This document shows positions 17,149 through 24,665 of a stretch of 64,000 nucleotides of DNA, piece by piece. This DNA comes from Devosia riboflavina (lineage in GTDB: Bacteria; Pseudomonadota; Alphaproteobacteria; Rhizobiales; Devosiaceae), in the NCBI RefSeq assembly GCF_000743575.1, contig NZ_JQGC01000013.1, forward strand, positions 62,001 through 126,000, read 5' to 3'. The translations under genes were made by a program, and so were the position numbers. Under the pieces are notes generated by a model. That model was given only the letters and a program-made list of their open reading frames with translations, had not been told where the DNA came from and did no database searches. The first letter of the stretch is position 1. The number at the start of each line of letters is the position of its first letter.

Positions 17149-19308
17149 CTACTCCCGCGCCAGCGCCTCCACCGGATCGAGCCTTGACGCCGACCGGGCC
17201 GGCATGAACCCGAACACAATCCCGATCAGGCTCGCCGAGACGATCGCCAACACGATCGATTCCGTCGAATAGACCAGCCGTGCCCCCGAAACGAGGACGG
17301 ACAATCCCTGCCCGAGCGCGAAGCTCAAGCCGACTCCGGCCGCGCCGCCGACAAAGCAGACCAGCACCGCTTCGATCAGGAACTGCCTCAAAATATCGCC
17401 GCGCCGCGCGCCGACGGCCATACGGATGCCGATCTCCTTGGTCCGCTCGCTCACCGAAACCAGCATGATGTTCATCACCCCTATACCCCCCACCACCAGC
17501 GAGATCACCGCGATGGTCGAGATGAGCAGCGTCAGGGTTTGCGAGGTCGACTGGATGGTCGTGCGGATCGTGTCGGTGTTCTGGAGGAAAAAGTCCTGCG
17601 TGCCGCCGTGGAGCCGGGTAAGAAGTTCGGTGATTTCGGCCTCGGCCGTATCCATGTCGTAGTCGTCGGAAATCCGCACGGCGACCGAACTCAGATAGGA
17701 TTGTCCGAGGATGCGATCCATCACCGCCGTATAGGGCATGTAGACATTGGCCGAATTGCCGCCCGGCCCGAAGCCGGACTGGTTGGCGACGACACCGATG
17801 ACCCGCACCGGCACCTTGCCCAGCATGATCACCTGACCGATCGGGTTTTCCCCATTGGTGAAAATGGCTGATGCCGCGTTCTGGTCGAGCACCGCTTCCT
17901 GCGCCCGCGTCGTCACGCTGGTTTCGGTAAAGCCCGAGCCCGACGAAAAACTGCGCCCATTGACCTGGAAATAGTCCTCGCCCACGCCGGTGATGGAGGC
18001 ATTGGACGCGGTATTGCGATAGCGAACCGTGGCCTGGCTCGACACTTGCGGCGAAACGCTATCGGCATAGGGCTGGCCCGCCAGGGCATCGGCATCCGTC
18101 GGCTTCAGCGTCCGCACCCTGCCGGAGCGCATGTCGCCAAAGCCGGAACCGGGATAGACATTGATCGTGTTGGTACCGATGGACGAAATGTTCTCCAGGA
18201 CACTCTGCTGACTGCCTTGTCCCAGCGCCACAACTGCCACCACCGAGGCAATGCCGATGATGATGCCGAGCATGGTGAGGAAGGTGCGCAGCTTGTGCGC
18301 CCCCATGGCCCGCAGCGCCATCGCCAGTGCTTCGCCCATGCGGTCGATCCCCATGCGCCAGCCGGGCTTGCGCCGCACCTTTTCGACGCGATTGGACGCG
18401 GTGTCCCGCTCGCCGATATAGCGATCGTCCACAATCGACCCATCGGCGATCTCGATCACACGCTGGCACTGCTCGGCGATCTTGGCATCGTGGGTCACGA
18501 TGATGATCGTGTGCCCATCGGCGTGCAGCTCCTTGAGCAGCGCCATCAGCTCCTTGCCCGAATGCGAGTCGAGCGCGCCGGTCGGCTCGTCGGCGAGGAT
18601 CACTTCGCCACCATTCATCAGCGCCCGCGCCACGCTGACACGTTGCTGCTGCCCGCCCGACAGCGCATTGGGCCGATGATGCAGTCGTTCGCCGAGACCG
18701 AGCCGCGTCAGCAGCTCCGTCGACCGCTTCCGCCGCGCCGTCGCATCGGCGCCAGCATAGACCGCCGGCACTTCGACATTTTCGAGCGCATTGAGATCGG
18801 GCAGCAGTTGGTAGCGCTGGAAAATGAAACCAAAATGCTCGCGCCGCAGAGCCGCCAGCTCATCGGCGTCAAATTTGCTGACATCCCGGCCATCGAAGAG
18901 ATAGGTCCCTTCACTGGCCCGGTCGAGGCAGCCCAGAATGTTCATCAGCGTCGACTTGCCCGAGCCCGACTGGCCGACAATGGCCACCATCTCGCCGCGA
19001 TGGATATCGAGGTCGACACCCTTCAACACAGCCACGCTCTCTCCGCCGGCCGCAAAGCGGCGGACGAGGTTGCGGATAGAGATGATGGGCCCTGAGAGTG
19101 TAGACGTTGCCTCATTGGTCCGCGAAGCACCCGAAAGCACCGCGCTTCCCTCGGGCTTGACCCGAGGGCCACCCTCGGCGTGTTCTAGATTCTCCGTGGC
19201 TTCCGCATCGGCCCTCGGGTCGAGCCCGAGGGCAGCGTCGGGCGTATTCAAAACATCGTCGACTGCCGGCTCGGAGGAATCGCTGCGATCTTTCAGCGTC
19301 GAGTACAT
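17149..19308 (-). CDS. macB: MacB-type ABC exporter, fused ATPase and FtsX-like permease
   Basis: 719 residues from ATG 19308, which has TGAGG six bases upstream; a GTG at 19320 overlapping the macA stop is the alternative. Residues about 75-300 are an ABC ATPase (Walker A GQSGSGKST, signature LSGGQQQR, Walker B VILADEPTGALD), followed by a membrane anchor (LRTFLTMLGIIIGIASVVAVVAL), a periplasmic MacB_PCD domain and three C-terminal FtsX helices ending PVEALARE. Works with the MacA adaptor and an outer-membrane channel to export from the periplasm. About 70 residues longer at the N-terminus than usual; the extra part (residues about 24-58) is encoded by a pair of REP palindromes (19148-19232). 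Confidence 0.9.
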   Translation of the reverse strand: MYSTLKDRSDSSEPAVDDVLNTPDAALGLDPRADAEATENLEHAEGGPRVKPEGSAVLSGASRTNEATSTLSGPIISIRNLVRRFAAGGESVAVLKGVDLDIHRGEMVAIVGQSGSGKSTLMNILGCLDRASEGTYLFDGRDVSKFDADELAALRREHFGFIFQRYQLLPDLNALENVEVPAVYAGADATARRKRSTELLTRLGLGERLHHRPNALSGGQQQRVSVARALMNGGEVILADEPTGALDSHSGKELMALLKELHADGHTIIIVTHDAKIAEQCQRVIEIADGSIVDDRYIGERDTASNRVEKVRRKPGWRMGIDRMGEALAMALRAMGAHKLRTFLTMLGIIIGIASVVAVVALGQGSQQSVLENISSIGTNTINVYPGSGFGDMRSGRVRTLKPTDADALAGQPYADSVSPQVSSQATVRYRNTASNASITGVGEDYFQVNGRSFSSGSGFTETSVTTRAQEAVLDQNAASAIFTNGENPIGQVIMLGKVPVRVIGVVANQSGFGPGGNSANVYMPYTAVMDRILGQSYLSSVAVRISDDYDMDTAEAEITELLTRLHGGTQDFFLQNTDTIRTTIQSTSQTLTLLISTIAVISLVVGGIGVMNIMLVSVSERTKEIGIRMAVGARRGDILRQFLIEAVLVCFVGGAAGVGLSFALGQGLSVLVSGARLVYSTESIVLAIVSASLIGIVFGFMPARSASRLDPVEALARE
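19148..19232. repeat. Paired REP-like palindromes inside macB (family A, copy 2)
   Basis: Two 21-bp palindromic units (19148-19168 CCCTCGGGCTTGACCCGAGG plus G; 19212-19232 the same with one change) in inverted orientation, the same unit as at 9770-9859. Here they lie in frame within the 5' end of macB and encode AALGLDPRADAE and EGGPRVKPEGSAV. Confidence 0.88.
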
Positions 19309-19316
19309 GGAAAGCC

Positions 19317-20522
19317 TCACCGCATCAGGATCATCGGGCCACCGGGACCACCCATGCGCCCCGCGCCCTGCCCGCCCGAAGGCCGCGACACCGTAACCAT
19401 CCCGCCGCTGACGACCTCCTCGCCGTCTTCGAGGCCTGAAACCACCTGCGCATTGATATTGTTGTTGAGCCCGACTTCGATCCGGCGCGGCCGCGTTTCC
19501 TCAGTCTTGGGATCGTAGACCATGACCGTGACTGCCCCGTCGGGCCCCTTGCGGGTCACGAGGCTCGACGGCAGCGTCAGGGCATCCTTGGCCTCATCGA
19601 GCACGATAGTGACCTCGGCCGTCATCGAGATACGCAGGCGATGGTCGGCATTGGGCACGTCGAACAACCCATTGTAATAAACGGCGCTGCTCGAACTGTC
19701 CGATGCCGTATCGCTGCTGATCGAAGTCGGCGCCGGCTCGACCTCGCGCAACGTCGCCTCGATGCGATTGTCGGGTTCGCCGAGAATGGTGAAATAGACC
19801 TTTTGGCCCGGCACGACCTTGACCACGTCAGCCTCGGAAATCTCCGCCTTGATCACCATGGTGTCGAGATTGGCGATCTTGGCGATGGTCGGCGTGGACG
19901 AATTGGCATTGAGCGTCTGCCCCTCCTCGACCACCAGCGCCACCACCGTGCCATCGCTCGGTGCGACGATCTTGGTTCGCGCCAGATTGAGTTCAGCCGA
20001 TTCCACCGTAAGATTGGCCTGATCGATCTGCGCGCTCAATTGGTCGATCTGCGCCTTGGACTGCTCTACCGCCGCCTGCGCCGTCTCAAGATCGGTTTGC
20101 GACACGAGGCTCCCGGCGCTCAATTGCGTATTGCGCGCCAAAGCCGCTTCGGCCTTGACCAGCACCGCTTCCTGATTGCGCTTCTGCGCCTCGATACCGG
20201 CCAGCGCTGCCTGCGCCGATTTCACCGCGTTTTCCTGATCGAGACTGTCGATCTCGGCGATGAGGTCGCCCTTTTTCACATCCTGCCCGAGCGCGACGTG
20301 AATGGCCTCGATGCGGCCCGACACCTCAGCGCCGACGCTGACCAGCGAACTGGCTTCCAGCACGCCCGTCGCCAGCACCGTCGTCTCGATATCGGCCTTG
20401 GTGACCACGGTCGTTTCCGGAACGGTTTTCGCTTCCGGCTGGCCCATGAAATACCACCAGGCCGCGCCACCACCTGCGGCGAGCACCAGCAATACCGCAA
20501 TTGTTTTGGCCACGCGCTTCAA
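19317..20522 (-). CDS. macA: MacA-type periplasmic adaptor (RND/HlyD family)
   Basis: 401 residues, MKRVAKTIAVLLVLAAGGGAAWWYFMG giving one membrane anchor. A barrel-sandwich half motif lies at LVSVGAEVSGRIEAIHVALGQDVKKGDLIAEID (about 60-92), a long helical hairpin follows at about 95-180 (SAQAALAGIEAQ..LSAQIDQANL), then the second lipoyl half VAPSDGTVVALVVEEGQTL and a beta-barrel domain. The C-terminus is Gly-rich (GGQGAGRMGGPGGPM). Forms the periplasmic tunnel between MacB and an outer-membrane factor; no TolC-like gene is in the window. The stop overlaps the GTG alternative start of macB, so the pair is an operon. Confidence 0.9.
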   Translation of the reverse strand: MKRVAKTIAVLLVLAAGGGAAWWYFMGQPEAKTVPETTVVTKADIETTVLATGVLEASSLVSVGAEVSGRIEAIHVALGQDVKKGDLIAEIDSLDQENAVKSAQAALAGIEAQKRNQEAVLVKAEAALARNTQLSAGSLVSQTDLETAQAAVEQSKAQIDQLSAQIDQANLTVESAELNLARTKIVAPSDGTVVALVVEEGQTLNANSSTPTIAKIANLDTMVIKAEISEADVVKVVPGQKVYFTILGEPDNRIEATLREVEPAPTSISSDTASDSSSSAVYYNGLFDVPNADHRLRISMTAEVTIVLDEAKDALTLPSSLVTRKGPDGAVTVMVYDPKTEETRPRRIEVGLNNNINAQVVSGLEDGEEVVSGGMVTVSRPSGGQGAGRMGGPGGPMILMR

Positions 20523-20688
20523 TGGTTTGCACCTCGAACAGGATTCTACATCTGAGAAATACAGACTCCCGAGGTAGACTTCACGTTAGCTCTTGGCAAT
20601 GCAGCCTTAAACTTTGGAAAGGTTGACGCGGCCGGCCGACCGGTCCACCTTGCCGGCCTCCCTTTCTGACCTTCCTCCAGGACCTGAA

Positions 20689-21465
20689 ATGTACCAGCTG
20701 CTCGACCCCAGCCGCTTTGTCGTCTTCATCACCGGCGCTACTTCTGGCTTTGGCGAAGCAGCCGCCCGCCGCTATGTCGCCGCCGGTGGCAAGGTGATCG
20801 CGACCGGCCGCCGCAAGGACCGGCTCGAAAAGCTGCAAGCCGAACTCGGCGCTGACAATTGCTACATCATCGAGCTCGACGTGCAGGATCGCGCCGCGAT
20901 GGAAAAGGCCATCGCCGAAATCCCAGCGCCATTCAGCGAAATCAATATCGTCCTCGCCAATGCTGGCCTTGCCCTCGGCCTGCAGCCCGCCGCCGAAGCC
21001 GTGCTCGATGATTGGGAGACAATGATCTCAACCAATATTTCGGGCCTGGTCTACACCGTGCGCCTGCTGCTGCCCGGCCTCATCGCCCGCGGCGGCGGCC
21101 ATGTCGTCACCCTCGGCTCGGTGGCCGGCGAATATGCCTATCCCGGCGGGTCGGTCTATGGCGCGACCAAGGCGTTCGTAAAACAGTTCGCGCTCAACCT
21201 GCGCTCGGACCTGCAGGGCAAGAATGTCCGCGTCACCAATATCGAGCCGGGCCTGACCGAAACCGAATTCTCGCTCGTCCGCTTCAAGGGCGACGAGGGC
21301 AAGGCATCAGCGCCCTATTCGAGGACCAAGGCCATGAATGCCGACGACATCGCCGAGAGCATTTTCTGGTCGACCACCCTCCCGGCCCACGTCAACGTCA
21401 ACAAGATCGAACTGATGGCGACGACCCAGGCCATCGGCCCCTTCGACATTTTTCGCGAGGGCTGA
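20689..21465 (+). CDS. Short-chain dehydrogenase/reductase (YdfG-like)
   Basis: 258 residues from ATG 20689 (the longer open frame starts before any ribosome site). Classical SDR features: cofactor motif FITGATSGFGEAAARRY (TGxxxGxG, residues about 12-20), basic residues GRRKDR after strand 2 that favour NADP, NAG in LANAGLALG, catalytic Ser in VTLGSVAGEYAYPGGSVYGATKAFVKQF with the YxxxK pair, and NIEPGLTETEFSLVRFKGD. The last motif, with V-R-F, is found in YdfG-type NADP-dependent 3-hydroxy acid (serine/malonic semialdehyde) dehydrogenases. Soluble, cytoplasmic. Divergent from macA. Confidence 0.85.
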   Translation: MYQLLDPSRFVVFITGATSGFGEAAARRYVAAGGKVIATGRRKDRLEKLQAELGADNCYIIELDVQDRAAMEKAIAEIPAPFSEINIVLANAGLALGLQPAAEAVLDDWETMISTNISGLVYTVRLLLPGLIARGGGHVVTLGSVAGEYAYPGGSVYGATKAFVKQFALNLRSDLQGKNVRVTNIEPGLTETEFSLVRFKGDEGKASAPYSRTKAMNADDIAESIFWSTTLPAHVNVNKIELMATTQAIGPFDIFREG

Positions 21466-21512
21466 CAGCCTCTTTTGAAATGGGCAGTATGGGGACAGTT
21501 GTGGAGGTCCTC

Positions 21513-22181
21513 ATGCTGCCCCGTCTGCTTGTTCCCGCCCTCGTAGCCGCTCTCCTGCCCGGCGCCGCCCTCGCGGCGCCCGTGTCGCTAAAGTCGCTCG
21601 GCGATACCTGCCTCGAAACCACCCTCAAGAATTGCACCGTGGCCGCGGCCGGCTATGTCGCCCCGCGCGATACGAGCCGGCTGGCCTATCAAATTCAGTC
21701 CGGCGTCGATGAATATGAAGGCGTGGCCGGCGGCGTGGTGGTCTTCGTCGAAACCGACGGCGCCTGGGAACTGCTGGCCAGCGATTTCAACGGCGTCTGG
21801 TATAAACTGCCGCGCCTCTCCGAAGCCGACCCGATCCTCTTCCACCTGCCCGGCGTAACCGCCGGCACCGGCTCATTCAATGCCGACGTGCTGTTCGAAT
21901 TCTCGGCAGACGACAAGGAATGGCGCCGCGTCGACATGGATAGCTGGTGGGAAGGCGTTGAAGCGAAACTTCCAAAAGGCCTCGAAATCTGGAAGGGCGT
22001 CACCTACGATTTCGGCGAGGATTATTGGGGCGAATACGTCGCCCGCACCAGCCTCTGGCAGGAAACCGACGCCAATTGCTGCCCGACTGGTGGCTCGGCG
22101 GTGATCCATTTCACCGTGGAAGACGGAGCGCTGAAGGCCGGCGATGTTGAGTATGAGGAGCCAAAGGCAGAGGCCGAGTAG
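21513..22181 (+). CDS. Secreted protein of unknown function
   Basis: 222 residues from ATG 21513, chosen for the clear SD GGAGG (21503-21507) and the signal peptide MLPRLLVPALVAALLPGAALA. The mature protein has cysteines in DTCLETTLKNCTV and a late ETDANCCPTGGSAVIHF, suggesting disulfides, plus aromatic-rich stretches (FNGVWYKLP, MDSWWEGVE, YDFGEDYWGEYVARTSLW). The segment NCCPTGGS is reminiscent of periplasmic proteins that end in a small beta domain, but I do not recognise a family. 47 bases after the SDR gene on the same strand, so probably the same transcript. Confidence 0.7.
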   Translation: MLPRLLVPALVAALLPGAALAAPVSLKSLGDTCLETTLKNCTVAAAGYVAPRDTSRLAYQIQSGVDEYEGVAGGVVVFVETDGAWELLASDFNGVWYKLPRLSEADPILFHLPGVTAGTGSFNADVLFEFSADDKEWRRVDMDSWWEGVEAKLPKGLEIWKGVTYDFGEDYWGEYVARTSLWQETDANCCPTGGSAVIHFTVEDGALKAGDVEYEEPKAEAE

Positions 22182-22199
22182 CCGCCGCCAACACCGGCC

Positions 22200-22357
22200 T
22201 TCCCTTCTCCCCTTGCGGGAGAAGGTGCCCGAAGGGCGGATGAGGGGTATTCTTGGTGTGGCCTTCACAAGCTCCTCTGCGGAGGATGGATACCCCTCAC
22301 CCTGATTTTCTGCTGAACGCAGAAAATCTGTCCCTCTCCCGCAAGGGGCGAGGGAAG
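22200..22357. repeat. Mosaic palindromic repeat, family C, copy C2
   Basis: Same layout as C1: CTTCTCCCCTTGCGGGAGAAGG at one end, CCCTCTCCCGCAAGGGGCGAGGG at the other, GCCC-GAA-GGGC and CCTC-TGC-GGAGG inside, and a 10-bp stem GATTTTCTGC/GCAGAAAATC (22304-22313 with 22319-22328) around TGAAC. The stem sequence differs from C1 but pairing is perfect. It separates two convergent genes. Confidence 0.88.
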
Positions 22358-22372
22358 GTCCTGCGCTCGGTT

Positions 22373-23407
22373 CTAAAGCCCCAAAAACCGCACCGTATCC
22401 GGATCAACCGGAATCCCCTCCGCCTTCCGCCGATCCATCTCTTCCCATTCCCGATCCCCCGGCGCCATCACGCGGCCGCCGTCCCGCACGCGCGATCCCC
22501 GCAGGCTTTCGAGATAACTCCCGATCGCCGCCGCAAACACCGCGCGCCCGGCGAACTTGTCGGGATCAATCACCAGCACGAAATGCCCCATATTCCGAGG
22601 CGTCGAAATATCGTCGCCGCCATACATGGGGATAAAATCGGGATCGAGCGTCGTGCCCGTAAGCAAGGCCGAGAACAGTGTCGCCACCCCCGCCAGCGCC
22701 GCGCCCTTATAGCCATAATCCACCCCGCCCAGCGGCAGCAGCATATCCGCCTCATGCGGATCGGTCGTCGGCTCGCCATCGGCAGTCGCCGCCACGCCTT
22801 CGGGCAATGCCTTGTCGAGCGATCGATGCAGCAGCACGCGATTGAGCGGAATGGACGAGGTCGCCATGTCGAGTAGCCACGGCCGCGCATTCGGCACCGG
22901 CGCGGCAAAGGCCAGCGGATTGGTGCCGTGGAATTTCTGCGCCCCATCATAGAGCGCCACCATGGAATCGGTATTGGTCGTCGCAAAGGTCACAAACCCC
23001 TGCTCTGCGCCCGCCAGCGCATAAGCGCCCGCCGCACCGAGATGCGACGAGTGCTTTATGCCCACCGCCCCGACACCTGCCTGCCGCGCCAGCTCAATCC
23101 CGACTTCGACCGCCCTATAGGCCGCATAATGCCCGAGCCCATCGTCACCGTGGACCATGGCGCTACCCGCGCCCCGGCTTTCGACCTTCAACTGCGGGTT
23201 CTTGTTGAGCCGCCCGCCACCCAGCATCTTGCAATAGTGTCCGGTCAACCGCACGCCATGGCTATCGACGCCCACTAGCGAAGCATGGATCATCGCCTTG
23301 ATAGCGGCCGCCCGCGAAGCCTCGCTCGCCCCCGCCTCGGCCAATCGCGCCTCGACGCGAGCCCGCACCAGATCCTCGGCAAAGCGCGGCGATAGTTCGT
23401 CAGTCAT
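22373..23407 (-). CDS. Ldh family (malate/L-sulfolactate/ureidoglycolate-type) NAD(P)-dependent dehydrogenase
   Basis: 344 residues from ATG 23407, preceded by AGGGAGAA. The protein follows the Ldh_2 (MDH2) family: an N-terminal helical part with ASLVGVDSHGVRLTGHYCKML (the conserved DSHG catalytic region), GAVGIKHSSHLGAAGAYALAGAEQGFVTFATTNTD in the middle and the cofactor region DMATSSIPLNRVLL, ending RKAEGIPVDPDTVRFLGL. These soluble enzymes oxidise 2-hydroxyacids such as L-malate, ureidoglycolate, L-sulfolactate or hydroxyproline-derived compounds, and cannot be told apart by eye. Single reverse-strand gene between repeats C2 and B1. Confidence 0.85.
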   Translation of the reverse strand: MTDELSPRFAEDLVRARVEARLAEAGASEASRAAAIKAMIHASLVGVDSHGVRLTGHYCKMLGGGRLNKNPQLKVESRGAGSAMVHGDDGLGHYAAYRAVEVGIELARQAGVGAVGIKHSSHLGAAGAYALAGAEQGFVTFATTNTDSMVALYDGAQKFHGTNPLAFAAPVPNARPWLLDMATSSIPLNRVLLHRSLDKALPEGVAATADGEPTTDPHEADMLLPLGGVDYGYKGAALAGVATLFSALLTGTTLDPDFIPMYGGDDISTPRNMGHFVLVIDPDKFAGRAVFAAAIGSYLESLRGSRVRDGGRVMAPGDREWEEMDRRKAEGIPVDPDTVRFLGL

Positions 23408-23471
23408 TGGTTTCTCCCTCACCCCGTTTTAGCCAGCGCATCCGCGAGACGAAAGCCGAAACCTCCCCGTT

Positions 23472-23562
23472 GTCGTCATTGCCCGACGTGTTCGGGCAAT
23501 CCACCTCTCCGCGCGCGCCGCACCATCGCATGGATCACCGGGACAAGTCCGGTGATGACGAC
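23472..23562. repeat. Inverted palindromic repeats, family B, copy B1
   Basis: A degraded unit CGTCATTGCCCGA..TTCGGGCAAT faces GGATCACCGGGACAAGTCCGG..TGATGACG. Related pairs at 26398-26488 and 46866-46960. Placed upstream of the oxygenase gene. Confidence 0.75.
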
Positions 23563-23677
23563 GACGGCGATGTGGATTTGCACTGCCCATGCTTTAGCCG
23601 CACATCACCCACACGCACTTTTTGTTGGCACTCGCATCCCGTCTCGCTATTCTTGAGCCAAAGTTGAGACCAGCCCC

Positions 23678-24574
23678 ATGCCCAAAGCCCCCGATCAGAC
23701 TACCAACGACCTTTGGCACGTCGTCGCCGCGACCGAAGAACTCGCCATCGGCCTCGTCGAAACGACACTCCTCCTCGATCGCCGCATCGCCCTGACGCGC
23801 GGGCTGGATGGGGAACCAGTCGTATGGCTCGCGAGCGACGAGGAAAACGGCGACGAGATTGACGCCGAAACCGTGCTCGACCGCCTCCCCGTCCGTACCG
23901 CCTATGGCTACACCTGGACCTGCCTCGGCACCCCGTCGGCCGAACTGTTTCCGATCCCGGAATATGCCGAGGCCGACCGCACCAATATGAGCTGCGGGTC
24001 CATAGGCATCCACGTCTCCGCTCCCCGCGCCGTCGAAAACTTCCTAGACATGGGCCACTTCCCCTATGTCCACACCGACATCCTCGGCTCAGAACCCCAT
24101 ACCGAGGTCAAGGAATACGACGTCGAGGTTTCCGAAGAACGCGACGAGGTGCTGGCCACCAAGTGCAAGTTCATCCAGCCGATGGCGGCCAAGTCCGCGA
24201 CCGGCGCGATGGAAGTCGAATACGTCTACCGCGTGCCGCATCCCTTCTGCTCGGTGCTCTACAAGTCGTGCCCCGAGGATGAGAGCCGCCGCGACGTCAT
24301 CGGGATTTTCCTCCAGCCCATGACCGAAGAAACCTGCCGCGCCCACCTCTTGCAGTCGATGATCGACTCCTATTCGACCGTGACCGACCTGCGCCGCTTC
24401 CAGCAGACCATCTTCGGCCAGGACAAGCCGATCCTCGAAAACCAGTACCCCAAGAAACTGCCGCTCGACCCGCGCTCGGAAACCCCGATCCGCGCCGATA
24501 AAAGCGCCATCGCCTATCGCCGCTGGCTGAGCCAGAAGGGCATTACCTACGGCGTGATCCCGCAGGCCTCGTAA
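23678..24574 (+). CDS. Rieske-type oxygenase catalytic subunit lacking the Rieske cluster motif
   Basis: 298 residues, MPKAPDQTTNDLWHVVAATEEL. The catalytic domain is well preserved: NFLDMGHFPYVH (Asn121, Asp124, His127, His132) has the N-x2-D-x2-H-x4-H spacing of the non-heme iron site and bridging Asp, and FGQDKPILENQ holds the likely third ligand Asp249, as in VanA/dicamba-type oxygenases. The N-terminal 100 residues resemble a collapsed Rieske domain, but the C-x-H and C-x2-H pairs are absent and the domain is about 50 residues shorter than normal. The next gene carries an intact Rieske motif. I infer that the two proteins together form one hydroxylase or demethylase; the substrate is unknown. 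Confidence 0.82.
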   Translation: MPKAPDQTTNDLWHVVAATEELAIGLVETTLLLDRRIALTRGLDGEPVVWLASDEENGDEIDAETVLDRLPVRTAYGYTWTCLGTPSAELFPIPEYAEADRTNMSCGSIGIHVSAPRAVENFLDMGHFPYVHTDILGSEPHTEVKEYDVEVSEERDEVLATKCKFIQPMAAKSATGAMEVEYVYRVPHPFCSVLYKSCPEDESRRDVIGIFLQPMTEETCRAHLLQSMIDSYSTVTDLRRFQQTIFGQDKPILENQYPKKLPLDPRSETPIRADKSAIAYRRWLSQKGITYGVIPQAS

Positions 24575-24585
24575 GGCCCACTACC

Positions 24586-24612
24586 AAACCGCCCCGTACG
24601 CCAGGGCGGTTT
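24586..24612 (+). terminator. Hairpin between the oxygenase and reductase genes
   Basis: Perfect 9-bp stem AAACCGCCC/GGGCGGTTT with a nine-base loop, 12 bases after the oxygenase stop. No clear T-run follows beyond the TTT of the stem, so it may only weaken transcription or stabilise the upstream mRNA, setting the ratio of the two proteins. Confidence 0.6.
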
Positions 24613-24665
24613 GCGACTACTATTTCGATCGTGGCGCGATCCTCAAACTTTTGGATCTGATCGAC

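Noticed and set aside
22253..22876. 207-codon plus-strand ORF starting in repeat C2
   Set aside because: Repeat sequence plus antisense of the Ldh-family gene.
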